64,000 nt of DNA, taken from assembly GCA_963786225.1 (NCBI GenBank), contig CAWAYQ010000019.1, forward strand, positions 62,001 through 126,000. The letters are read 5' to 3'. This document shows, piece after piece, positions 28,317 through 38,461 of this stretch (the stretch's first letter is position 1; each line of letters starts with the position of its first letter). Below the pieces are notes generated by a model. It saw nothing but the letters and a program-made list of their open reading frames with translations. It had not been told where the DNA came from and did not search any database. The position numbers and the translations under genes are program-made. Source of the DNA: Flaviflagellibacter sp963786225. Lineage in GTDB: Bacteria > Pseudomonadota > Alphaproteobacteria > Rhizobiales > Methylopilaceae.

Positions 28317-29023
28317 ATGACTTCTCAGCCGGCGCAGCCGTATGTGAACCTCGCTCTGGTCGTGATCGGCGGTCTCTACATCGCGGCCGCGCCCGGCGCT
28401 CTACCGAGATGGCCTCCTGCAGCTCGTTCCCGAGGGCCGGAAGGCGCTTGCGGAGGACACGCATCGCAACGGCGGGCAATGCGCTGAGGCTTCTGGCTCG
28501 TGGGGCAGCTTGCCGCGATGGCGCTGGTCGGCGTCCTGACGCGACTTCCTGACGGCGGTCCTGTGGATGCTCGGCATTCCCGCGCCGCTCGCGCTCGGCG
28601 CTTCTGGCGGGGCTCGCCGAATTCGTGCCCTTGGTCGGTCCCATCGCCGCCGCCGTCCCCGGGCTTCTGCTCGCCGCCGGCGGCGGATACGAGATGATGC
28701 TCTGGACGGCCGGACTTTATCTTCTCGTCCAGCAGGTCGAGAGCAATGTTATCACACCTCTGATCCAGCATCGGACCGTGGAAATCCCGCCCGCGCTGAC
28801 CCTGTTCGCGGTCGTCGCCGCGGGCGTGGCGTTCGGGCCGATGGGCATCGCCCTCGCCGCCCCGCTAACCGTCGTGGCCTATGTCGCGGTCAAGAAGCTT
28901 TATGTCCGCGAAGCTCTCGGCGACGCCACCGCGGTTCCGGGGGAGCCGAAATCGAAAAAGCGAAACGGGAAATCCCGAAATGCGCGGACCGGCGCCGCTG
29001 GCGCTCCGCGATCCAGGGCTTAA
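28317..29023 (+). pseudogene. AI-2E family permease remnant (5' truncated, frameshifted)
   Basis: The recognisable part begins at NLALVVIGGLYIAA, continues in shifted frames through ALYRDGLLQLVPEGRKALAE and QLAAMALVGVLT, and then in one frame from about 28600: PLVGPIAAAVPGLLL, QQVESNVITPLIQHRTVEIPPALTLF, and FGPMGIALAAPLTVVAYVAVKKLYV, the AI-2E transporter C-terminus. The usual first 130-150 residues, with two or three helices, are absent; the sequence upstream is unrelated. At least three frame changes occur between 28390 and 28600. The combination of truncation and frameshifts makes a decayed gene likely, though the frameshifts alone could be errors. Confidence 0.7.
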
Positions 29024-29050
29024 GTACGGAACACAACATCAGGAGCCCGC

Positions 29051-31687
29051 ATGCGGTCCGAAGAACCTCGCGCTATTCACCTGTCCGACTATCGCCCGCC
29101 GGATTATCTGATCGATAAAGTCGATCTCGACGTCGTGCTCGACGGCGACAAAACGACCGTTACCTCGGTGATCGATGTGCGCCCGAATCCGGACGGCCGT
29201 GCGGGCGCCCCGCTCGTGCTCGACGGCGACGAGATCGCGCTTCACGCCCCGCTCCTGCTCGACAACACCGAGGTTCCGGCGGACCTCTTCAGCGAAACGC
29301 CGGGCGCGCTGACGCTTCATGCTCCGCCGCAGCGGCCGTTCCGGCTCAAGATCGTGACCAGGCTCGACCCGGCCGCGAACACAAAGCTCATAGGCCTCTA
29401 TCGCACCGGCGCGGCCTATTGCACGCAGTGCGAAGCGGAAGGCTTCCGCCGCATCACCTATTTTTCCGACCGTCCGGACGTGCTGTCCACCTACCGGGTC
29501 CGCATCGAGGCCGACAAAAAGGAAGCGCCGATCCTTTTGGCGAACGGCAATCCGGTCGAAGCCGGCGAGCTTTCGGACGGACGCCATTTCGCGGTCTGGG
29601 ACGATCCCTGGCCCAAGCCCTGTTATCTGTTCGCGCTGGTCGGCGGCGATCTCGGCGTGGTGAAGGACACATTCACCACCGCATCCGGCCGCCCCGTGGA
29701 TCTCGCGATCTATGTCGAGCACGGCAAGGAAGCGCGCGCCGATTACGCGATGGGCGCTCTGAAACGTTCGATGACATGGGACGAGGATGTGTTCGGCCGC
29801 GAATACGATCTCGACGTGTTCAACATCGTCGCCGTGTCGGACTTCAATATGGGCGCGATGGAGAACAAGGGTCTCAACATCTTCAACGACAAATATGTAC
29901 TCGCGAGCCCCGAGACCGCGACCGACGGCGACTATTCCGGCATCGAGGCCGTCATCGCGCACGAATACTTCCACAACTGGACCGGCAACCGCATCACCTG
30001 CCGCGACTGGTTCCAGCTTTGCCTGAAAGAAGGCCTGACCGTGTTCCGCGACCAGGAGTTCACGGCCGATATGCGCTCGCGCCCGGTCGAGCGGATTTCC
30101 GATGTGCGGGGCCTGCGCGCCGTCCAGTTTCCGGAAGATGCCGGACCGTTCGCCCATCCGGTGCGCCCGGACACCTATCGCGAGATCAACAACTTCTACA
30201 CGGCGACCGTCTACGAGAAAGGCGCCGAAGTCATCCGCATGCTGAAGACGCTGATCGGCGCCGACGCCTTCAGGCGCGGCATGGACCTCTATTTCGAGCG
30301 CCACGACGGCCAGGCCGCGACCATCGAGCAGTTCATCGCCTGCTTCGCCGAGGCGTCGGGCCGCGACCTGACGCAGTTCCATCTCTGGTATTCGCAGGCC
30401 GGAACGCCGGAAGTCGCAGTCACCGCGCTCTGGGACGAGGCAAAAGGTACATACACGATCAATGTGGTCCAGACCGTGCCGAAGACACCCGGACAGGAGG
30501 TCAAACAGCCCATGGTCATTCCGCTGGCCTTCGGCCTCCTCGGTCCCGACGGACGCGACATCGCCGCCGCGACCGAGGGCGCGGAAAACGGACTCCTGGT
30601 CCTGAGCCAGTCCGAACACAGCTTCACCTTCACAGGGCTGACGGCGCGGCCCATTCCCTCGATCAATCGCGGCTTCTCGGCCCCGATCAAGCTGACGGCC
30701 GATATCAGCGACGGCGACCTGCTGTTTCTCGCGCAGCACGACAGCGATCCGTTCAACCGCTGGCAGGCGCTGCAGACCGCCGGAACGCGCGTCCTGCTGC
30801 GCTCGGTCGAGGCCATTCGGAAGAACGGAAAACCGATCGAGGAACCGCGTCTCGGCGAAGCGTTTGCCCTTGCTCTCGGGGACGACACCCTCGATCCGGC
30901 GCTGCTCGCCCAGCTTCTCGCTTTGCCGAGCGAAGCCGACATCGCCCGCGAGATCGGAACCGATGTCGATCCCGACGCGATCTACGCCGCGCGGCAGACG
31001 CTGAAGCGCGCTCTTGCGCGCAATGTCCGCAATACCTTGGTCGACCGCTACCATGGCCTCGACGATCTCGGCCCCTATTCGCCCGATGCCGCAAGCGCCG
31101 GCCGCCGCACGCTGCGCGGCGTGATGCTCGATCTTCTCTGCGCCGAGCAGGACGATGGCTCCGCCGAGCGCGCCTTCGCGCATTACACCGGCGCCGACAA
31201 CATGACCGACCGCATGACCGGCCTCGCCGTGCTGTCCTCCATCGACCGGCCGGCCCGCGAAACCGCGTTCGCGGATTTCTACCGGCTTTATGCCGGGGAC
31301 GCGCTCGTTCTCGACAAATGGCTGTCGCTGCAGGCGGCCATCCCGGAAGCTGGAACCCTTGAGCGCGTGAAAGGCCTCATGCGGCACGAAGCGTTCTCGA
31401 TGACCAATCCGAACCGCGTGCGGTCGCTGATAGGCGCGTTCGCGTCCGGCAATCCGACGCAGTTCAACCGCGCGGACGGTGCAGGCTTCGACTTTGTCGC
31501 GGACGTCGTGATCGAACTCGATCCGCGCAACCCGCAGGTTGCGGCGCGGCTGCTCGGTGCATTCCGCAGCTGGAAGGCGCTCGAGCCGCAACGCCGAACC
31601 CGCGCCGAATCCGCCTTGCGGCGCATCGGGGCGATAAAGCCTTTGTCGCCAGATGTTTCGGACCTCGTCACACGTGCCCTCGCCTGA
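29051..31687 (+). CDS. pepN: Aminopeptidase N (M1 family)
   Basis: 878 residues, intact. A zinc metallopeptidase trimming N-terminal residues from peptides in the cytoplasm. The substrate-recognition motif GAMEN is at MGAMENKGLNIF; the zinc site HExxH-x18-E is HEYFHNWTGNRITCRDW then LKEG, with the first His near residue 304. The C-terminus (RLLGAFRSWKALEPQRRTRAESAL) is the DUF3458 helical domain of the E. coli PepN type. The start ATG at 29051 follows an AGGAG site. A single-gene unit; the long antisense reading frame here is a composition artefact. Confidence 0.97.
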   Translation: MRSEEPRAIHLSDYRPPDYLIDKVDLDVVLDGDKTTVTSVIDVRPNPDGRAGAPLVLDGDEIALHAPLLLDNTEVPADLFSETPGALTLHAPPQRPFRLKIVTRLDPAANTKLIGLYRTGAAYCTQCEAEGFRRITYFSDRPDVLSTYRVRIEADKKEAPILLANGNPVEAGELSDGRHFAVWDDPWPKPCYLFALVGGDLGVVKDTFTTASGRPVDLAIYVEHGKEARADYAMGALKRSMTWDEDVFGREYDLDVFNIVAVSDFNMGAMENKGLNIFNDKYVLASPETATDGDYSGIEAVIAHEYFHNWTGNRITCRDWFQLCLKEGLTVFRDQEFTADMRSRPVERISDVRGLRAVQFPEDAGPFAHPVRPDTYREINNFYTATVYEKGAEVIRMLKTLIGADAFRRGMDLYFERHDGQAATIEQFIACFAEASGRDLTQFHLWYSQAGTPEVAVTALWDEAKGTYTINVVQTVPKTPGQEVKQPMVIPLAFGLLGPDGRDIAAATEGAENGLLVLSQSEHSFTFTGLTARPIPSINRGFSAPIKLTADISDGDLLFLAQHDSDPFNRWQALQTAGTRVLLRSVEAIRKNGKPIEEPRLGEAFALALGDDTLDPALLAQLLALPSEADIAREIGTDVDPDAIYAARQTLKRALARNVRNTLVDRYHGLDDLGPYSPDAASAGRRTLRGVMLDLLCAEQDDGSAERAFAHYTGADNMTDRMTGLAVLSSIDRPARETAFADFYRLYAGDALVLDKWLSLQAAIPEAGTLERVKGLMRHEAFSMTNPNRVRSLIGAFASGNPTQFNRADGAGFDFVADVVIELDPRNPQVAARLLGAFRSWKALEPQRRTRAESALRRIGAIKPLSPDVSDLVTRALA

Positions 31688-31842
31688 CCGTATGCACAGG
31701 CCAAGCAACTCATAAGACTCATATTTTTACTTTTCGTTAACCATGTTCGAAACGGGCTGGACAAATCGGGGGCGGGAGATTCCTATCGCCTTGTTGCGCT
31801 ACTGATTTTTATCGGGGCGCCGGGGGATTACAGGGGGGTTTT

Positions 31843-34173
31843 ATGATGCGTTCCGGCGCTGCCGCTGCGTCTGTACGGTCGAATTCCATACGGTCGATCG
31901 TTCAGACACTCTTGCGCTCCGGCAACCGCAGGTTCTCCCCCAGCGAGCCGATTCTCCGCTGGTCGATGCCGGTCCTCATCGTCCTCTTCCTTGTCGTCGT
32001 CGGCGGGGGCACCCTTTTCCACGTTCTCGACATGCGTCAGCGGGCGCTTGCGTCCATGTCGGAAAGCCTCGATCTCGTCGCGGCCCGCCTCGCGCTCGAT
32101 CTCGACCGCCTCGCTGCGACCGCACAGCCGGACACGGTGGCGGTCTCGGCCACGAATTACGTCCGCAGCGAACTGCCGGTCGAGGCATCCGCGCGTGGCC
32201 GCGGCTTTATCGTCACCGACCGCGACGGCCGGATCGTCGCCGCGACTGGAACCGGCCTCGGCTCGGTCGGCGGCGATCTCGTCTCCGCGCTCGGCGCGAC
32301 ACAGGTTCTGACGACATTCGGCGAGCGCGCCGGCGTGATGACCATCACGGCTCCCTCGGGCGAGGACATGCTGGCCACGGTGCGCGGCCTCGCTTCGCCC
32401 TTCGGCCAGGTCGCGGCCGTGCAATCGGTCGACAGCGCGCTTGCCGAATGGCAGTCCGACGCGCGGCTGACCCTGTTGTTCCTGATCGGAACCGGCTTGG
32501 TTCTGGCGCTTGTCGGCGCTGCATTCCATTGGCAGGCGACGCGGGCCCGGCGCGCCGATCTCGGCTATCAGCACATTCAGAGCCGCGTCGACACGGCTCT
32601 GTCGCGCGGACGCTCGGGCCTGTTCGACTGGGATCTCGCCCGCGGGCGGGTTTTCTGGTCGCGCTCGATGTTCGAATTGATCGGCATGGAGCCGCAGGAC
32701 GATCTGATCTCGTTCGGCAAGTTCCAGTCGGTCGTGCATCCCGGCGACATCGACCTTTACGAACTCGCGGACGAGCTTCTGCGCGGCGAAACCAGCGTGA
32801 TCGACCGCGCCTTCCGCGTCCGCCATATGCGCGGCGGCTGGATCTGGATGCGCGCGCGCGCCGAAGTCGTGCGCCCGGAGAACGAGGGGCCGCGCGTCGT
32901 CGGCATCTGCGTCAACGTCACGGAGGAGCGCAAACTCGCCGAGCGCACCGCGACCGCCGATATCCGTCTGCGCGACGCGGTGGAGACCATCTCCGAAGCC
33001 TTCGTTCTGTGGGATGCCGACAGCCGTCTCGTTCTGTGCAATTCCAAGTTCCAGCAGCTTTACAAGCTGTCCGACGACGCGATCGTCCCCGGTACACCCT
33101 ATGAACATGTGATCCAGACCGGCCGTGCGCCGGTTGTCCGCACCCAGATCCGTCCCGAGGGCCGCCCCGAGGAAGGCGCGCGCACCTATGAGGCGCAGAT
33201 CGAGGACGGCCGCTGGCTGCACATCAACGAACGCCGCACCAAGGACGGCGGCTTCGTTTCGGTCGGCACCGACATCACCTCGCTGAAGAAGCACGAAGAG
33301 AAACTGCTCGACAGCGAGAAGCGGTTGATGGCGACCGTCACCGACCTGCGGAAATCGCGCCAGACGCTCGAAGTCCAGGCGCAGCAGCTCCACGATCTGG
33401 CGGAGAAGTACGCCGAGCAGAAGGCCGAGGCCGAAAAGGCGAACACCGCGAAATCCGAATTCCTGGCCAATATGAGCCATGAACTCAGGACGCCGCTGAA
33501 TGCCATCATCGGCTTCTCCGAGATCATGACGTCAGGCGCGTTTGGCGAGCTCGGTTCGCCGAAGTATGAGGAATATTGCCGCGATATCGGCGACAGCGGC
33601 CAATATCTGCTGGAGGTCATCAACGACATCCTCGAAATGTCGCGGATCGAGAGCGGCCACCACCCGTTGCGGCTCGAAGATGTCGACCTCGATGCGACGG
33701 TGCTCGAAGCCCTGCGCGTCATTACGCCCCTCTCGGAGGAGAAGGGTCTTGCCCTGCGGGCGGAAGCCGCGACCGGCATCGTCGCCCGCGCCGATCGTCG
33801 GGCGATCAAGCAGATTCTGCTCAACCTGGTTTCCAACGCCGTGAAATTCACGCCTCCGGGCGGGCGCATCGCGGTGCGCCTGCGGCAGGTCGGCGGCGCC
33901 ATCCATATCTATGTCGAGGACACCGGCATCGGCATTCCGAAAGAGGCTTTGGGCAAGCTCGGGCGGCCGTTCGAACAGGTCGAGAACCAGTTCACCAAGA
34001 CGCATAAGGGCTCGGGCCTCGGCCTCGCCATCGCGCGCTCGCTGGTCGAAATGCATGCGGGCACGATGCGCATCCGCTCGACGGTCGGCGTCGGCACGGT
34101 CATTCTGGTCCGTCTGCCGCTGAACGAGGTCGATGCCGAGGAAAAGATGCAGGCGGCGCTCGCAAGCGCTTAA
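31843..34173 (+). CDS. pleC: PleC-like PAS sensor histidine kinase
   Basis: 776 residues, intact. Two membrane helices (about residues 45-65 and 205-225) flank a periplasmic sensor region. PAS domains follow at about 245-365 and 380-490, then a coiled coil (YAEQKAEAEKANTAKSEF), HisKA with the phosphoacceptor near His546 (MSHELRTPLNAIIGFSEIM, KYEEYCRDIGDSGQYLLEVI) and HATPase (NLVSNAVKFTPPGG, DTGIGIPKEALGKLGRPFEQVENQFTKTHKGSGLGLAIA). The region after the His closely matches Caulobacter PleC as I recall it. PleC acts as a kinase/phosphatase of DivK and PleD in polar cell-cycle control. Converges with glnE (4-bp overlap), a placement I also recall for Sinorhizobium pleC. Confidence 0.8.
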   Translation: MMRSGAAAASVRSNSIRSIVQTLLRSGNRRFSPSEPILRWSMPVLIVLFLVVVGGGTLFHVLDMRQRALASMSESLDLVAARLALDLDRLAATAQPDTVAVSATNYVRSELPVEASARGRGFIVTDRDGRIVAATGTGLGSVGGDLVSALGATQVLTTFGERAGVMTITAPSGEDMLATVRGLASPFGQVAAVQSVDSALAEWQSDARLTLLFLIGTGLVLALVGAAFHWQATRARRADLGYQHIQSRVDTALSRGRSGLFDWDLARGRVFWSRSMFELIGMEPQDDLISFGKFQSVVHPGDIDLYELADELLRGETSVIDRAFRVRHMRGGWIWMRARAEVVRPENEGPRVVGICVNVTEERKLAERTATADIRLRDAVETISEAFVLWDADSRLVLCNSKFQQLYKLSDDAIVPGTPYEHVIQTGRAPVVRTQIRPEGRPEEGARTYEAQIEDGRWLHINERRTKDGGFVSVGTDITSLKKHEEKLLDSEKRLMATVTDLRKSRQTLEVQAQQLHDLAEKYAEQKAEAEKANTAKSEFLANMSHELRTPLNAIIGFSEIMTSGAFGELGSPKYEEYCRDIGDSGQYLLEVINDILEMSRIESGHHPLRLEDVDLDATVLEALRVITPLSEEKGLALRAEAATGIVARADRRAIKQILLNLVSNAVKFTPPGGRIAVRLRQVGGAIHIYVEDTGIGIPKEALGKLGRPFEQVENQFTKTHKGSGLGLAIARSLVEMHAGTMRIRSTVGVGTVILVRLPLNEVDAEEKMQAALASA

Positions 34174-37067
34174 GCAAGCAGACGCTCGAACACCTGCCGC
34201 ACGCTTTGCTGCACATCGCGAAGTTCGGCATCCAGGGTCGGAAAATCCGGCGCGCCGCCCGCGCGCGCCAGGAGCGACTTGACCCCCTCGCCCGCTTTTT
34301 CCGGCTCGAAAGGTCCGGAGAGGCACAGCCGCAGAACCTGGGTCAGGTCGTGCTGGAGCTGCGCCGCGCGGCCCAGCAATTCCCAATCCTCCGTCGAAAC
34401 CAGTCCCGCTGCGTGCACGGTCTCCAGAACCGTGAACGTCGAGGTGCTGAGGATTTCAGGATGCGTGTCGGCGTGCACAAGCTGTAGATACTGGGCGAGG
34501 AATTCGAGATCGACCAGGCCGCCTTTGGCGAACTTGATGTCCCACGGATTGTTCTCGCCCTTCTCCGCCGCGAGCTTCCTGCGCATATCGCGGACATCGG
34601 CGGCGATCTTTTTCACATCGCGTTCGCGCGTGAGGATGCCGACAATCGCGGCTTCGACCTCGTGCTTGAAGTCTATGTCACCCGCAACCGCGCGGCCCCG
34701 CGTCAGCGCCATATGCTCCCAGGTCCAGGCCTCCGTGGCCTGGTAGGACTGGAAGGCCTTGAGGCGTGTCGCCAGCGGGCCCGAATGGCCGGACGGACGC
34801 AGCCTCAGATCGACTTCGTAAAGCGTGCCCTCGCCCGTCGGCGCCGAAAGCGCCGCGACGAGGCGCTGGGTGAGGCGGGCATAATATTGCGACGGATGCA
34901 GCGGCCGTTCGCCGTCCGACGACGCGTCGTCGGGATGTTCGTAAATCAGAATCAGATCGAGATCGGACGCCGCCGTCATTTCGCGGCCGCCGAGCTTGCC
35001 CATGGCCATGACCGTGGAGCGTCCCCCCGGTATAGATCCATACGTTTTCGCCATCTCGGCCTGTACCGCCGTGTGAAGCCGCGTGATGAGGACATCCGCA
35101 AGCCGCGCAAAGGCCGCGCCGGCGCGGTCCGCGCCGATCGTTCCGGACAGAACCCGCATGCCGATCAGAACACGCTGCTCCTGCCCGAAAATCCGCGCGC
35201 GGTTGAGTACGTCCTCGTAGTCGCGCGCTTCGCCGAGCATGCGATCGAGCCGCGTGAAGAGCTCTTCGTCGGTGGGCAGGCGGGAAAAGAATGCCGGCTC
35301 CAGCACCGCGTCGAGAATATGCGGGCGCTTCGCGATGGTCCCGGCGAGGTTCGGCGCGGTGCCGAGTGCGTCCGCCAGGAGACCGAGGAAGCCGGGATTG
35401 GAGCGCAGGATGGCGAAGAGTTCGACACCGGCGGACAGCTGGCTGAGCACGCGGTCGAAAGTCAGCAGCGCGAAGTTCGGCTCCGATGTGCGGCCGACCG
35501 CGGCGAGCAGCGCGGGGACGAGTTCGGTCAAAAGCTCGCGCGCCCGTGCCGAACGGGTTGCGGGTACGCGGCCATGGTGCCAGCCGCGAATGAGCGACGA
35601 TGCCTGAACGGGGTCGGTAAAGCCGAGATTTCTGAGCGTGGCGAGGGTTTCGGGATCGTCCTCGTCGCCGGTAAAGACAAGGCTTCCGGCCGAAACGTCG
35701 AGCGCCGGAGCGTTCTCGAACAGATCCACATAATGCGACTGCACCTGTTCGAGCTGCATTTCCAGAGCGGCGGCGAAGGCGTCGCGGCCGTCATAGCCTG
35801 CGAAATGCGCGAAGCGTTCCATCGCATCCGCTGCCTGCGGCAGGGAATGCGTCTGTTCGTCGGCCACCATCTGCAGACGGTGTTCAAGCTCGCGCAGGAA
35901 GCGGTACGCGACGACCAGCTCGCGCTCGGTCTCGTCGCCGATCCAGCCCTCGCGCCTTAGCGCCGCCAGCGCTTCTTCCGTGCCGCGCATGCGCAGGGCC
36001 GGGTTTCGTCCGCCGGCGACGAGTTGCTGCGTCTGCACGAAAAACTCGATCTCGCGGATACCGCCCCGGCCGAGTTTCAGATTGTGCCCCTCGACCGCGA
36101 TGGCGCCGTGGCCGCGATGGACGTGAATCTGCCGCTTCATCGCATGGATGTCGGCGATGGCGGCGTAATCGAGATGCTTGCGCCAGATGAACGGCGTCAG
36201 CTCCTTCAGGAAGGCCTCGCCCGCCGCAAGGTCGCCCGCGCAGGGCCGCGCCTTCAGCATTGCGGCGCGCTCCCAGTTCTGGCCGACGCTTTCGTAATAG
36301 GAGAGAGCGGCTCCGACCGAGACTGCGACCTGGGTGGAGCCGGGATCGGGACGCAGCCTGAGATCGGTGCGGAACACGTAACCGTCGGCGGTGCGCTCCT
36401 GCATGATGCGCGCAAGACGCTGGACAAGGCGCACGAAGAACGGCGCGGGTTCCACGTCCTCGCGCAGCGGCGCGCTGTCGCGGTCGTAGAATACGATCAG
36501 GTCGATGTCGGACGAGTAGTTCAGTTCGCGCGCGCCGTGCTTGCCCATTGCAAGGACGATGAGACCGGATCCCTTCTCCGGATCGGCCGGATCGTGCCGG
36601 AACTTGCCGCTCGCGATTTCCGCGCGCAACAGGAACCGGACTGTGGCCGAGATCGATGCATCGGCGAGATCGGCCAGTGCCGCCGTCACCACCGGCACGT
36701 CCCAGACTCCGCCGAGATCGGCCAGAGCGACGAGCAGCGCCATCTCCTGCTTGGCCTTGCGCAAGGCGCTCATCAGGCCGGCTTCGTCCACATCGCCGTC
36801 GGCCAGGGTACGGACATCGGAGAGTAGGCGGTCACGGGATTTTTCCGGATCGTCGCCGAGAAGGCGGCAGGCGCGGGCCGGATCGACGGCAATGAGCTGC
36901 CAGAGATAGGACGAACCTTCGGCGACGCCCGCCATGACGGCCATGGCCTCGGCCCTCCCGCGGACAATTCCGTCGAGGTCGGAATGCGCCCCCAGAAGCT
37001 CGATGAGTTTTTTCTGCCCGGTCTCTCCGCTGACCGGGCCGGCCTTCATCGCACCGGCGAGATTCAT
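34170..37067 (-). CDS. glnE: Bifunctional glutamine synthetase adenylyltransferase/adenylyl-removing enzyme
   Basis: 965 residues, intact. Adjusts glutamine synthetase activity to nitrogen status under PII control. Two nucleotidyltransferase domains are visible: the N-terminal deadenylylase site GKHGARELNYSSDIDLIVFYD at about residue 180 and the C-terminal adenylylase site MGKLGGREMTAASDLDLILIY at about residue 690. Other blocks are KMRPCAGD-like LKARPCAGD, RGGIREIEFFVQTQQL, and FAKGGLVDLEFLAQYLQL. The ATG overlaps the stop of the upstream kinase gene (ATGA), so it is the last gene of the degP-RR-HK-glnE series. Confidence 0.97.
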   Translation of the reverse strand: MNLAGAMKAGPVSGETGQKKLIELLGAHSDLDGIVRGRAEAMAVMAGVAEGSSYLWQLIAVDPARACRLLGDDPEKSRDRLLSDVRTLADGDVDEAGLMSALRKAKQEMALLVALADLGGVWDVPVVTAALADLADASISATVRFLLRAEIASGKFRHDPADPEKGSGLIVLAMGKHGARELNYSSDIDLIVFYDRDSAPLREDVEPAPFFVRLVQRLARIMQERTADGYVFRTDLRLRPDPGSTQVAVSVGAALSYYESVGQNWERAAMLKARPCAGDLAAGEAFLKELTPFIWRKHLDYAAIADIHAMKRQIHVHRGHGAIAVEGHNLKLGRGGIREIEFFVQTQQLVAGGRNPALRMRGTEEALAALRREGWIGDETERELVVAYRFLRELEHRLQMVADEQTHSLPQAADAMERFAHFAGYDGRDAFAAALEMQLEQVQSHYVDLFENAPALDVSAGSLVFTGDEDDPETLATLRNLGFTDPVQASSLIRGWHHGRVPATRSARARELLTELVPALLAAVGRTSEPNFALLTFDRVLSQLSAGVELFAILRSNPGFLGLLADALGTAPNLAGTIAKRPHILDAVLEPAFFSRLPTDEELFTRLDRMLGEARDYEDVLNRARIFGQEQRVLIGMRVLSGTIGADRAGAAFARLADVLITRLHTAVQAEMAKTYGSIPGGRSTVMAMGKLGGREMTAASDLDLILIYEHPDDASSDGERPLHPSQYYARLTQRLVAALSAPTGEGTLYEVDLRLRPSGHSGPLATRLKAFQSYQATEAWTWEHMALTRGRAVAGDIDFKHEVEAAIVGILTRERDVKKIAADVRDMRRKLAAEKGENNPWDIKFAKGGLVDLEFLAQYLQLVHADTHPEILSTSTFTVLETVHAAGLVSTEDWELLGRAAQLQHDLTQVLRLCLSGPFEPEKAGEGVKSLLARAGGAPDFPTLDAELRDVQQSVRQVFERLLA

Positions 37068-38461
37068 GCCGAGGCTCCCTCGCGCTCGCGCGGCAGATCC
37101 ATGACGACGCGAAGCCCCGGCGCATTGTCCGCGAGTTCCAGCGTGCCGCCGTGAAGACGCGCGATGGCGTTTGCGAGGCTGAGGCCAAGGCCCGAGCCGG
37201 GCCGCGTGCGGCTCGATTCGAGCCGCACGAAGCGCTCGAGAGCGCGGACGCGATCTTCGGGTCCGATGCCGGCCCCGTGATCCGCGACGATGAACCGGAC
37301 GCGGCCTCCGGCCGCCTCCACCGCGAGCTCGATCTCGCCGCCGGACCGGCCCTTCGCCGCGCCGTATTTCACCGCATTGTCGACGAGGTTCGCCAAGGCC
37401 TGTCCTATCAGTTCGCGGTTGCCGTGCACGGCGAGGCCGGGTTCGGCACGCACCGTCAGGGTCAACCCGGCTTCTTCCGCCGAGGGTTCATAAAGCTCGG
37501 CAACGCTCTCGACCAGTTCCGTGGCGTTGAGCGCGGACATGGTTTCGCGTGCCGCTCCGGATTCGGCGCGGGCAATGAGAAGCATGGTGTTGAAGGTGCG
37601 GATCAGCGCGTCCGATTCATCGATCACGCGGTCGAGCGTGCCGCGATACTCCTCATCGGTCTTCGCGGTCCGCAGCGCCTCCTCCGCGTGGTTGCGAAGC
37701 CGGGTCAGGGGCGTCTTGAGATCGTGCGCGACATCGTCGGTGACCTGGCGCAGTCCGGCCATCAATTCGCCGATACGTTCCAGCATCTGGTTGGTCGCGG
37801 TCGCGAGGCGATCGAACTCGTCGCCGCTACCCAAAACCGGCAGGCGGCCCGAGAGATCCCCGGCCATGATGGTGCGGCTGGTATCGGTCACCGCGTCCAT
37901 GCGGATGAGGACGCGGCGCGCGAGGATGAGGCCGCCGGCCAGGCCGACCACGATGACAAGCGCGAGACCGCCGAGAATGGTGCTGATGAGGATTTCGGCA
38001 AAACGGGCACGCTCGGAAAGATCGCGCCCGACGAGGATCCGTGAGCCGTTCGGCAGACGTCCGACGCGGACAAGTGCCGGCGTCGACCCTTCGTTCGCCC
38101 CGAGACGCGCATATTCGGTTTCACGCAAGCCGACCTTGTCGAGCACGTCCAGCGGCAGTGTGCCGACATTGCCGGCGAGCGGCTGTCCATTGGGCGCGGT
38201 GACGAGATAGAGGAACGAACCGGGCTGATTCTCCCGCTCCTCGATGGCCTGGAGCATTCCGAGAAAACCGGAGGTGCGGTAACGTTCGACAATGTTCTCG
38301 GTCTCGGCGTCGACCATCTGCGCGGTCTGGGCCTGGATGACACGTCCCGATTCCCACACGACGTAAGCGAGGCCAAGCCCGGCCGCGAGGACGAACACGG
38401 CCAGCAGGCCGAGCGCAAGCTTGAACGCCGTGGTTCGGAAGAGCTTAGCGAGCGCCGTCAC
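37064..38461 (-). CDS. HAMP-type sensor histidine kinase
   Basis: 465 residues, intact. An N-terminal membrane helix (FKLALGLLAVFVLAAGLGLAYVVW), a periplasmic loop of about 135 residues, a second helix (ISTILGGLALVIVVGLAGGLILA), HAMP, then HisKA with DVAHDLKTPLTRLRNHAEEAL and HATPase (LANLVDNAVKYGA, DHGAGIGPEDRVRALERFVRLE, PGSGLGLSLANAIARLHGG). It is the cognate partner of the adjacent OmpR-type regulator, whose 3' end it overlaps by 17 bp. The position next to degP suggests an envelope-related or cation signal, but that is inference. Confidence 0.9.
   Translation of the reverse strand: MTALAKLFRTTAFKLALGLLAVFVLAAGLGLAYVVWESGRVIQAQTAQMVDAETENIVERYRTSGFLGMLQAIEERENQPGSFLYLVTAPNGQPLAGNVGTLPLDVLDKVGLRETEYARLGANEGSTPALVRVGRLPNGSRILVGRDLSERARFAEILISTILGGLALVIVVGLAGGLILARRVLIRMDAVTDTSRTIMAGDLSGRLPVLGSGDEFDRLATATNQMLERIGELMAGLRQVTDDVAHDLKTPLTRLRNHAEEALRTAKTDEEYRGTLDRVIDESDALIRTFNTMLLIARAESGAARETMSALNATELVESVAELYEPSAEEAGLTLTVRAEPGLAVHGNRELIGQALANLVDNAVKYGAAKGRSGGEIELAVEAAGGRVRFIVADHGAGIGPEDRVRALERFVRLESSRTRPGSGLGLSLANAIARLHGGTLELADNAPGLRVVMDLPREREGASA

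Noticed and set aside
29039..31708. 889-codon reverse reading frame opposite pepN
   Set aside because: Same composition artefact; pepN on the forward strand has all family motifs.
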